NCBI RefSeq assembly: GCF_009765785.1
Contig: NZ_LMUT01000003.1
Location: forward strand, 483,570 to 547,569
Source of the DNA: Granulicella sp. L46
Lineage (GTDB): Bacteria > Acidobacteriota > Terriglobia > Terriglobales > Acidobacteriaceae
Length of the DNA stretch: 64,000 nucleotides
Direction of reading: 5' to 3'
Shown here piece after piece: positions 25,941 through 34,217 of this stretch. The notes beneath the pieces are model-generated. The model had not been told where the DNA came from. It searched no databases and saw nothing but the letters and a program-made list of their open reading frames with translations. Both the position numbers and the translations under genes were made by a program. The stretch's first letter is position 1, and each line of letters starts with the position of its first letter.

Positions 25941-27881
25941 TTACTCGCAACTACCCACCCACACCGCATCACCCGTCGCCTGCAGATGCAACGTCTTCCC
26001 CTGCACCTCCGCAGTAGCACTACCCGACTGAATCTCTGCCCCGCCCAGCTTGCAGCCCTCCATCCAAGTCATCCCCACCTGCACATCCAGCGTCGCCGGC
26101 GCAGCGCTCTCCGCCTTTCCCGCGCGATGAATCGCCACCACCACGCGCTCACCCGACGCACCACACGTCCCCTCCATTGCCTTCCCCGCATCGCGCAGCG
26201 TCACCATCCAGTCGTCGTTGCTTGCCAGTACCTGCTCCGCTCCGCAACCCAGCGCATCATGCTTCCGACGAACGGCATCCAGCTTCGCCACCCAGTCAAA
26301 CGTCGCCTGCTGCACCGGCGTCCTACCGGAAGCTACAAACGCATTCTCCGCGCTTCCCGGAAATCCTCCCGGAAAATCATGCCGATTGTCGGGGTCGCCC
26401 CCACCTGACATCGCAATCTCATCCCCCGAATAAATCTGCGCCATGCCGCGCGTCGTCAGCACATACGCCAGCGCCAACTTGAGCGCACCGTCACTTCCCG
26501 CCGCCGTCACAAACCTCTCCGTATCGTGGTTCCCAATAAACGGCACCAACCGCTCGGGGTGTGGATACAACGCATCCTCACCCAGCACCTTCGCCAACTC
26601 ACTGATCGGCGCACCCTTCACAAAAACATCCCGCAACGCAAAGTACGTCGGAAAATCAAACGGCGTATACAGCTCCGTATCAACCCCCGCGCGCGTCACC
26701 CCATCGGCAAACGAAGACGTAATCACCGGATCTCCGTTGAACACCTCGCCCACCTCAGTCAAACGCGGAAACAGTTCTTTCAACTCTCCGTTGAACCCAT
26801 GCCAGAACTCCCGATTCACATAAGGGAACGTATCAATCCGCAAACCATCCGCGCCCGTCTCCTCGATCCACCAAACCGCATTCTGCCGCAGATATTGCGC
26901 CACCGCCGGGCTCTCCGTATTCATGTCCGGCAGCGTATTCGCAAACCATCCATCCAGCGTCCCCACCTTGTCGCGCTCCGGCGCATGTGGATTGATCAGC
27001 GCCTGAAAGTCCGTCTCCGCCTTCAGATGATCCGCCGCGGTCCCATGAAACCAATCCGGCGCCGGCTCATCCTTCACCCACGGATTCCCCGGGCCAACAT
27101 GATTCGGCACCGTATCCAGCACCAGCTTCATCCCCCGCGCATGCAACGCCGCCGCCAACGCCTTCAGATCCCCCAGCGTCCCATAGTGCTCGTCCACGCG
27201 ATACAAATCCGTGGCTCCATACCCGTGATAGCTGGTGTCCTCATGATTCTCATACACCGGTGTCGTCCACACTGTCGTCACACCCAGTTGCTGCAGATAT
27301 TCCAAATGGTCTTCGATCCCCTTCAGATCGCCGCCGTGCCAACCCCGCGTCTTCGCTCGTTCCGCAAAGGCCGCCGCGCTGTTCTCCGCACTCTTCCCAT
27401 CGACCCCATCATTCTGCAAATTCCCATCCGCAAACCGATCCGTCATAATCAGGTACATCACATCGCGCGACGAGAATCCCGCAAACCCATCGCCAGCCGG
27501 CCTCCGCGCCGCAAACATGTAGCGCGCCTCCGCCTTCTCCCCTCCAGCCTTAGCCGTCAGCGTCACCGTCTCCGCCCCACTCGGCGACGCAGACAGCCAC
27601 ACCTGCGCCCAGTGCCCATTCTCCGACGGCACCACTTTCTCAATTTGCAGCGCGCCATCGCTCAGCGAAAACTTCGCCCCACCCAAACCCTCTCCATGCA
27701 CCAGCAACATCGGTTTCGGCATCCCCGCCCACCAGTTCGGCGGATCCACTTTGTCGATCGCCAGCCTCCCACCCTGCGCCCTCGCACCAGCTCCTTGCGC
27801 TGCCAACGCCACTAGCAGCAGCCCCACACAGCCCTTCAAACCAGCGACCTTCACCCGCGCATCTTTCCCCATACCCAACAT
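25941..27881 (-). CDS. GH13 cyclomaltodextrinase/neopullulanase-like enzyme, exported
   Basis: 646 aa. Signal peptide ending near GARAQG, an N-terminal cyclomaltodextrinase-type beta domain (about 35-135; WWAGMPKPMLLVHGEGLGG), the GH13 barrel and a C-terminal beta domain. Conserved regions: DTVPNHVG, GLRIDTFPYV (nucleophile Asp, about 348), LTEVGEVFNG (acid/base Glu, about 377) and FIGNHDTERF (third Asp, about 451). Hydrolyses alpha-1,4 glucans or cyclodextrins in the periplasm. ATG 27881 has AGGAAGG just upstream; starts at 27905 or 27872 are possible. Lies 83 bp after the TonB receptor stop on the same strand, implying shared transcription and a role in uptake and cleavage of maltodextrins. 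Confidence 0.93.
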   Translation of the reverse strand: MLGMGKDARVKVAGLKGCVGLLLVALAAQGAGARAQGGRLAIDKVDPPNWWAGMPKPMLLVHGEGLGGAKFSLSDGALQIEKVVPSENGHWAQVWLSASPSGAETVTLTAKAGGEKAEARYMFAARRPAGDGFAGFSSRDVMYLIMTDRFADGNLQNDGVDGKSAENSAAAFAERAKTRGWHGGDLKGIEDHLEYLQQLGVTTVWTTPVYENHEDTSYHGYGATDLYRVDEHYGTLGDLKALAAALHARGMKLVLDTVPNHVGPGNPWVKDEPAPDWFHGTAADHLKAETDFQALINPHAPERDKVGTLDGWFANTLPDMNTESPAVAQYLRQNAVWWIEETGADGLRIDTFPYVNREFWHGFNGELKELFPRLTEVGEVFNGDPVITSSFADGVTRAGVDTELYTPFDFPTYFALRDVFVKGAPISELAKVLGEDALYPHPERLVPFIGNHDTERFVTAAGSDGALKLALAYVLTTRGMAQIYSGDEIAMSGGGDPDNRHDFPGGFPGSAENAFVASGRTPVQQATFDWVAKLDAVRRKHDALGCGAEQVLASNDDWMVTLRDAGKAMEGTCGASGERVVVAIHRAGKAESAAPATLDVQVGMTWMEGCKLGGAEIQSGSATAEVQGKTLHLQATGDAVWVGSCE

Positions 27882-27964
27882 CAACCTTCCTGCCTTTCTA
27901 TCCATAGAGAAAGAAAATGCGCCACGACAGCCTGCATCGTGGCGCATCTCCAGGTTTCAACCAA

Positions 27965-30900
27965 CTAGAACGTCAACCGCGCAGCCAGTTGTAGTTCGCG
28001 CTGTGAGTTGCTTTGGGTGCTCGTGATCTTGCCGAAGTTGGCATCCTTGATTCCAGCGTCTGGGTTGGCAAACTGCGGCGTATTGGTCACGTTGAACGCG
28101 TCTCCATGCAGCTCGAGAACCATCCGGCCATATAGCTGGAAGTTCTTCTGCAGCGAAAGATCCGCAGAGCGCGTACCCGGTCCATAGACCTGGTCGCGTC
28201 CGAGCGTACCGAGCCGTGTAAACACTTGCACTCCGTTCGCCGTCACCGTCGGTGGTGCCGCAAACGCACTCGTATCGAACCACTTTGTGAGTGTCTTCGG
28301 ATAGCTCAACGGCTTGATCAGGTCCGGACGATCCCCGTCGTTGTTACCGCTTACCGACAGATCGAACGGCGTACCCGTCGATATGCGGCCAATGACGTTG
28401 ACCTGCCATCCGCCGATCAACAGGTTGGTCGCGTAGTTCACACCACTGCCAAACTTCTGACCGCGGCCAAACGGCAGCTTGTACAGAATCGACGAGCTAA
28501 ACAATTGCCGCTGATCCTGCAGTGAGTTGCCATAGTCCGCCGCCGGGTCATAGTACAGCGGAGTCGTAGACGAAAGGTTTGAGCCGGGCGAATTGTCCAG
28601 CGCATGCGACCAGGCATACGAGGCCGTCACCAGCAGGTTGCTGCCCTGGTGATGCTCGTAGTGGAGCTGCAGGCCGTTATAGTTCGCCATGCCGTTGTAG
28701 TTGTTGTACGTGATTGTTCCAAACGTCGGGAAGTTCTGCAGCCCCGTGCCAAATTGGAACAGGTTGTAGTTGTAGTACGTCGACAGATGATCCGACTTGG
28801 TTCCCACATACGCAATGTCGAGCACATCACGCGGCGTCAGCTGCTGCTCGAGTTGCAAGTTCCACTCTTGGACGCTCTGGTTCTTGTCGTTGCGGTTCAC
28901 CGCCAGAGTGCTCAAGCCGGCCGGAGGAGCAGCCGGGTTGAACCCCGGATAGCCCGGCAACGGCAGCGGCGTCGTCTGCTGCGGCGTCTCATTGCAGCCG
29001 TAGCTTGGTCCAGGAGCCGGCGTCTGGCCCGTGAACGTTACGCAATAGCCGTTTTGCGCGAGATACGAAAGACTGCCGCCAAACGGAGTCTGCTGTCCCA
29101 GCTGGTTGCTGATGCCACCATAATCCGGGAAGTAGAAGATGCCGTAGCCTCCACGGATCACTTCCTTGCCCGTCCCGAGCACGTCGTATGCAAATCCTAC
29201 GCGCGGAGCGAAATCGGTATGGTCGTTGTTGATGATGCTCCGCGGCACGCCGTTCACTCCCGCCTCCAGCACCTGGCCATACGTCGGACTGTTGGTGTCG
29301 ATGTCAAATGAGGCCTGCCGGTTGTGCGTCTCGTACGGCCGCGTAATGAGGTCGTAGCGAACACCGAGCTGCACCGTCAGCCGCTGATTTACACGCCATT
29401 GGTCCTGCGCAAAGAAGCCATCCTCATAGCTGATGTTGCTGAAGTAGCCGTTCTGCGCTCCAATGCTGTACGAATCCGTGAAGCCTGCCAGCATTTCTGC
29501 CGATGGGAATCCCGTAAAGTCGCCGTTGCCGAAGTTGAAGTAGCCCTTACCAGCAATCGGACGGAAGTATTCCATGTTCCGCATGATCCCGGTAGCGCCA
29601 AACTTGAAGGAATGGTGCCCCTTCTCCCAATCCACACTGTCGCTGATCTCATACGTGTTCTGAGGAATGGCATACAGCCCGTAATCACCGGTGTAATCCA
29701 CACCATTGTTGCCGCCGATCAGCGCTCCGCCACTCGTTTCAATATTGCGGTTCGCGTTCACAATGCCAAGGCTGGCCGACAGCGCGTCGCCATAGAACGG
29801 CGGCTGGTAGCCAAAGTTATTGCGGTTATACCCAACCAACAGCTGGTTCACCAGCGATGGGGTAAAGATGTGCGTGTATCCCAGGCCATAGGCGCGAGCA
29901 TGGGTGTAGTCAGAGCCCGTACCAAAACCAGAAGGCAGCGTCCCAAGTTCGGGCGTCTCCGTGGAGGCCGAGTTGTCATAGCTGAAACGCACAAACGCCT
30001 GGTCCTTCGACGTCGGCGTCCAGTCAAAACGCACATCAAACGTGTTGTAGTGCGTGAACTGCTGCTTGTGGGTTAGGAAGTTGTTCACTACGCCCGGGCG
30101 CGTCGGCGTCGGATAGGCATTGAAATAATTCACACCCGCCACATTTGGCGTTATGCCCGCGTTGGCGAACACGTTGCCAGGAATCGGCTGGCAGTTGACC
30201 GGGTTATATAACTGCCCGCCCCCCGCAGGTGTCCCGCCATCATGAATTAGGCAGTACGGTTTGGTGAACTGGCCGTCCACGGAAGGCCCATTGACCGTAT
30301 CAAAGTTCGGAGAGCTCGCCAGCAGTTCGCTGAAGTCTCCCGTCCGCATCAAAGCCGTCGGAACATTAACAAAGTATGGGTTTTGCGGAAGGACCTCGCG
30401 AAACGCCTGGTAGTCTCCAAAACCAAACAGCTTGTTCTTGATGATCGGCCCGCCGATCGAGAAGCCTGGCTGGTTCCGGTTGAACGGAGGATTCGGAGTC
30501 GGACCCGCACCCAACAATTGATAGCTGTTTCTCGCATCGAAGTTGCCGCTGCGATAAAACCAAAACGCCGATCCGTGATACTGGTTGGTGCCGCTCTTGA
30601 TCGAGCTAGCCACAATCGCACCGCCCGCGCGACCATACTCAGCTGCAGCAACGCTCGTGTTGATCCTGAACTCCTGGGTCGCATCAATATTCGGGAAGAT
30701 CAAAATCGTGTTGACCAGCGAATCGTTATCGTCTAATCCATCCAGCAAGTAGTTATCTGCCTGCGGACGAAGCCCATTCACCGAAAGCGATGCACCACCA
30801 CTCTCCTGGTTACGGAAGGTTTCCGTGTTGCCGTTTACGCCGCTCGCCGCGTCGCCATAAGCGCCACGCGTCACACCCGGAGCTAGCAGCGCCAGTCCGG

Positions 30901-31402
30901 TAAAGTTACGACCGTTCAACGGCAGCGCCTGCACCTGCGCCCCACTAATGACCTCGCCCATCGTCGCGCTCGTCGTGTTCACCAGCGGAGCCGCGGTCGT
31001 CACTTCGACCGTCTGGCTCACCGATCCGGCCGCCAACTTGAACGTAAGCGTCTGGGTCGTCCCCACCGAAACGTCAAAATTTGCCGTCTGGCTCTGGAAC
31101 CCCTGCGCCTCCACATCTGCCTTATAGCTGCCGCGCGGAATAGCAAAGATCTGGAATTCGCCCGCATCGTTACTCTTGCCGTTAAGCTTCAACCCGGTCT
31201 CAACGTTCGTCACCACGACGCTCGCATTCGGGATGATCGCTCCCGTCGCGTCCGTCACAGTTCCCACGACGCTGCCGTTGTCTGACTGCGCATACGCTCC
31301 ACGTGTGCCCACAGCCGTAAACAGTGCCAGCAGCATCACGAGGAACCAGCCTGTCCGCCTGCCAGCTATTTTCCTGCCAGCTATTCTCTTGTACTGACTC
31401 AT
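27965..31402 (-). CDS. Oar-like TonB-dependent receptor with carboxypeptidase-regulatory domain
   Basis: 1145 aa outer-membrane transporter. Signal peptide to about residue 39, then a transthyretin-like carboxypeptidase-regulatory domain (about 42-130; GSVVGTVTDATGAIIPNASV), a plug domain (QVQALPLNGRNFTGLALLAPG, about 155-175; SVNGLRPQADNYLLDGLDDND) and a 22-strand-type barrel ending in the usual terminal Phe (LAARLTF). ATG 31402 has GGAGG five nt upstream. This receptor class is abundant in Acidobacteriota; ligand unknown, though GH13 linkage points to oligosaccharides. Divergent from the membrane regulator across about 230 bp, where I see no clear operator. Confidence 0.95.
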   Translation of the reverse strand: MSQYKRIAGRKIAGRRTGWFLVMLLALFTAVGTRGAYAQSDNGSVVGTVTDATGAIIPNASVVVTNVETGLKLNGKSNDAGEFQIFAIPRGSYKADVEAQGFQSQTANFDVSVGTTQTLTFKLAAGSVSQTVEVTTAAPLVNTTSATMGEVISGAQVQALPLNGRNFTGLALLAPGVTRGAYGDAASGVNGNTETFRNQESGGASLSVNGLRPQADNYLLDGLDDNDSLVNTILIFPNIDATQEFRINTSVAAAEYGRAGGAIVASSIKSGTNQYHGSAFWFYRSGNFDARNSYQLLGAGPTPNPPFNRNQPGFSIGGPIIKNKLFGFGDYQAFREVLPQNPYFVNVPTALMRTGDFSELLASSPNFDTVNGPSVDGQFTKPYCLIHDGGTPAGGGQLYNPVNCQPIPGNVFANAGITPNVAGVNYFNAYPTPTRPGVVNNFLTHKQQFTHYNTFDVRFDWTPTSKDQAFVRFSYDNSASTETPELGTLPSGFGTGSDYTHARAYGLGYTHIFTPSLVNQLLVGYNRNNFGYQPPFYGDALSASLGIVNANRNIETSGGALIGGNNGVDYTGDYGLYAIPQNTYEISDSVDWEKGHHSFKFGATGIMRNMEYFRPIAGKGYFNFGNGDFTGFPSAEMLAGFTDSYSIGAQNGYFSNISYEDGFFAQDQWRVNQRLTVQLGVRYDLITRPYETHNRQASFDIDTNSPTYGQVLEAGVNGVPRSIINNDHTDFAPRVGFAYDVLGTGKEVIRGGYGIFYFPDYGGISNQLGQQTPFGGSLSYLAQNGYCVTFTGQTPAPGPSYGCNETPQQTTPLPLPGYPGFNPAAPPAGLSTLAVNRNDKNQSVQEWNLQLEQQLTPRDVLDIAYVGTKSDHLSTYYNYNLFQFGTGLQNFPTFGTITYNNYNGMANYNGLQLHYEHHQGSNLLVTASYAWSHALDNSPGSNLSSTTPLYYDPAADYGNSLQDQRQLFSSSILYKLPFGRGQKFGSGVNYATNLLIGGWQVNVIGRISTGTPFDLSVSGNNDGDRPDLIKPLSYPKTLTKWFDTSAFAAPPTVTANGVQVFTRLGTLGRDQVYGPGTRSADLSLQKNFQLYGRMVLELHGDAFNVTNTPQFANPDAGIKDANFGKITSTQSNSQRELQLAARLTF

Positions 31403-31635
31403 ATTGCCTCCGAAAGTCCTCCGCACACCCGTTGCCTCATCCTCGGCTGAACAAGTCCTGCTGGAGGTTCGAACGCAACGTTGCGCAAATCCATCCCATC
31501 AACGCAATCCTCCCAATTCCCTTTGTCTCTCAATTTTTCATCTCCTGATAAGTCGCAAATTATCAACCGTTTGACTGGCGCACATCATCTAATCGAACAA
31601 GTGGTAAATTCGAGAAGACGAGGATTTGGACTGCA

Positions 31636-33864
31636 ATGACGGGCCAGGATATTAACGCGCGGCTCAGTTTTGGGCTCTACGAGATTGATGTGCACACCGG
31701 CGAGCTCTGGAAGGCTGGCTTCCGCATCAAGCTGCAGGGCCAACCCTTCAAAGTCCTCACCATCCTTCTCGAGAAACCCGGTCAGGTCGTTACCCGGGAA
31801 GAACTGCAGACCCGCCTCTGGGGCAAAGACACGGTCGTCGACTTCGACCACTCCCTCGGCACCGCCATCAATAAAATCCGCGAAGCCCTCGGCGACTCAG
31901 CCGAGAACCCCCGCTTCATCGAGACCCTCGCTCGACGCGGCTACCGCTTCATCGCCCCCGTGGGCGTCATCGAGCCAGCAGCCGTTCTCGACCCCGGCAC
32001 CAATCTCGACCTCACCGCCAACGGCCGTCCCACCACCCGCCTCACCGTAGCGCCCCTTCCCCTTCCAACCGATAGCGCTGCCGCTACCACCCTTACCCCT
32101 CCCACGCCCGTCAGCGTCGCCCCGGTCGCGCGCGCTCCCGGGATCTCCCGGCTCCTTCTTTGGTCCCTCATTGCGATCACCCTCTGTGCGGCCGGCGCCA
32201 TCGGCTACTACACCGCGTCCTCCCATACCGTCGCCGACCCACCCCACATTGTGCAGATCACCCACAACGGTCATCTCGCCCCCAGCGTCGACACCATGGA
32301 AAACCTCGCCGCCGCCGCAACCGATGGCGTCCATCTCTACGCCTCCACCATCGACGGTGGCCACTCCGTTCTCTCCACCATCTCCATCTCCGGCGGCCTC
32401 GTCGAGCCCCTCAATATTCCCTCCGAAGTCGCCAGCCCCGCCCTCGGCGACATCTCCCCCGACGGCTCCCGACTCCTCCTCCGCGATCACCTCTCGCCCG
32501 AGTCCGAGCAGCCCCTCTGGATCGTCCCCACCACCGGCGGCTCAGCCCTTCGTGTCGGCGATGTCCTCGCCCACGACGCCACCTGGATGCCGAACAACGG
32601 TGGCATCCTCTACGCCAACGGCACCAACCTCTACCTTTCGACCATCACCAGCAGCACCCCGCAGCTCTACGCCTCGCTCCCCGGCCGCGCCTTCTGGCTC
32701 CGCTGGGAACCCAACGGCAAGCTCCTACGCTTCACCATCCTCGATCCCGTCTCCCACACCCTCTCAATCTGGCAGATCACCCCCACCGATCGCACCCCGC
32801 ACCGCATCCTCGCCGACTTCAATCAACCCGCCGCCGAGTGCTGCGGCGTCTGGACCGCCAACGGCCGCACCTTCGTCTTCCAGTCCTCCAAGGGCGGCAA
32901 TAATGATCTCTGGCAACTCTCCGGCCTCTCCACCACCAATCCCACCCGCCTCACCGACGGCCCGCTTGAGTTCGAATCCCCCGTCGCCGCCCGCTCCGGC
33001 AACCGCATCTTCTTTATGGGAGCCGACTCCCGCTCCGAGCTCGAATCCGTCTCCCCCACCGGTCAGCTCGTTCCTGTCAAAGGCTTCCTATCCAACGCCG
33101 CGCGCGTCGACTACACCCGCGACGGTAAGTGGGTCGTCTGGACCGACACCGACACTCATCTCTGGCGCGCCCGCTCCGACGGCACCGAAAAGCTCCAGGT
33201 CACCCCCGACACCCTGACCCCCTTCCTCGCCCGCTGGTCCCCCGACGGCTCCCACATCGCGGTAATGGCCCGCGAAGCCGGCAAGGCCTGGCAGATCTAC
33301 ATCACCAGCGCCAACGGCGGCGATTTCACCCCACTCCTCCACCAAACCCGCAACGCCGCCGACCCCTCCTGGTCCCCCGACGGCAAGTCCATCGCCTTCG
33401 GTGGCACCAACGACGCCATGGGCAAAGACAACGCCACGCGCACCCTCGACACCGTAGACGTCGCCACCGGCGCCCTCCAGGAAATCCCCAATTCCACCGG
33501 CCTCTTCAGTCCCCGCTGGTCACCCGACGGCCGTTACATTGCCGCCCTCACCGGCGACCAACGCCAGGTCCGCCTCTACACCGTCGCCACCCGCACCTGG
33601 ACGACCCTTGCCGTCCCCTCAGGCGCCGACCCCGTCTGGTCCCCCGACAGCCACTATCTCTTCCTCCATGCCTCCCTCGATCCCGCCCAGCCCATCGATC
33701 GCGTCACCATCCCCGACGGCCACGTAGACGAGATCGTTCGCCTGGCAGACTCGCGTGAGCACGATGCAGTCGACTATGTCTTCGGCGGCCTCGACCAGAA
33801 CAACCGTCCCCTCATCCGAGCCCGCATCTTCACCGGAAACTTCTATTCCCTCGACCTAAAGTAG
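31636..33864 (+). CDS. CadC-like winged-helix regulator fused to TM and TolB/WD40-like propeller
   Basis: 742 aa. Winged-helix DNA-binding domain of the OmpR/CadC type (about 10-108; KVLTILLEKPGQVVTREELQ, RFIETLARRGYRFIAPV), a Pro/Thr-rich linker, one membrane helix (RLLLWSLIAITLCAAGAIGY, about 171-190), then six or more PD40/TolB blades outside the membrane (ISPDGSRLLL, WSPDGSHIAVM, WSPDGKSIAFGG, WSPDGRYIAAL, WSPDSHYLFL). A membrane-bound one-component sensor: the propeller probably senses a ligand or partner and the wHTH acts on DNA. It lies divergent from the TonB receptor/GH13 pair, its most likely target, and upstream of GH31. Confidence 0.9.
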   Translation: MTGQDINARLSFGLYEIDVHTGELWKAGFRIKLQGQPFKVLTILLEKPGQVVTREELQTRLWGKDTVVDFDHSLGTAINKIREALGDSAENPRFIETLARRGYRFIAPVGVIEPAAVLDPGTNLDLTANGRPTTRLTVAPLPLPTDSAAATTLTPPTPVSVAPVARAPGISRLLLWSLIAITLCAAGAIGYYTASSHTVADPPHIVQITHNGHLAPSVDTMENLAAAATDGVHLYASTIDGGHSVLSTISISGGLVEPLNIPSEVASPALGDISPDGSRLLLRDHLSPESEQPLWIVPTTGGSALRVGDVLAHDATWMPNNGGILYANGTNLYLSTITSSTPQLYASLPGRAFWLRWEPNGKLLRFTILDPVSHTLSIWQITPTDRTPHRILADFNQPAAECCGVWTANGRTFVFQSSKGGNNDLWQLSGLSTTNPTRLTDGPLEFESPVAARSGNRIFFMGADSRSELESVSPTGQLVPVKGFLSNAARVDYTRDGKWVVWTDTDTHLWRARSDGTEKLQVTPDTLTPFLARWSPDGSHIAVMAREAGKAWQIYITSANGGDFTPLLHQTRNAADPSWSPDGKSIAFGGTNDAMGKDNATRTLDTVDVATGALQEIPNSTGLFSPRWSPDGRYIAALTGDQRQVRLYTVATRTWTTLAVPSGADPVWSPDSHYLFLHASLDPAQPIDRVTIPDGHVDEIVRLADSREHDAVDYVFGGLDQNNRPLIRARIFTGNFYSLDLK

Positions 33865-33889
33865 CTCTGCAACAACCCAGCCGCCCTTA

Positions 33890-34004
33890 CATTTGCACTT
33901 GCACTTGCATTTGCACTTGCATTTGCACTTGCATTTGCATTGCCGTTGCACTTGCACTTGTCTTTCTGGCTGTCATTCCGAGCGCAGCGAGGAACCTGCT
34001 TCTC
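33890..34004. repeat. hexamer array plus conserved tail, copy 1
   Basis: About 70 bp of degenerate 6-bp units (TTGCAC/TTGCAT, 33890-33960) run directly into a conserved tail, TTTCTGGCTGTCATTCCG followed by AGCGCAGCGAGGAAC and CTGCTTCTC. The same two-part module recurs at 38281-38380 in the same orientation. The rest of the 353-bp gap (34005-34217), up to the GH31 start, shows a GCGCGAAGCGCGC palindrome just after the tail and otherwise nothing I can name. Confidence 0.8.
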
Positions 34005-34217
34005 GCGCGAAGCGCGCCCGTTCCTATAGCCGGGGGGCGAAATCCAGCGCGCAATACCTTTTCCACACACAAGCAGCTCCACGCTCAGTCGCCCATCCGC
34101 TTAACTCATTCCACAAAACATCTCATTTAAAAGTTCTTAGCTGTTGAATTAGAAATGAGCTACGTTGGGCGATCTCTGCATTGCGATGAAGCAGAAAAAC
34201 CTATTCTCTCTACAACT

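Noticed and set aside
33890-33960. Possible CRISPR array
   Set aside because: The units are 6 bp and contiguous with no spacers; simple tandem repeat.
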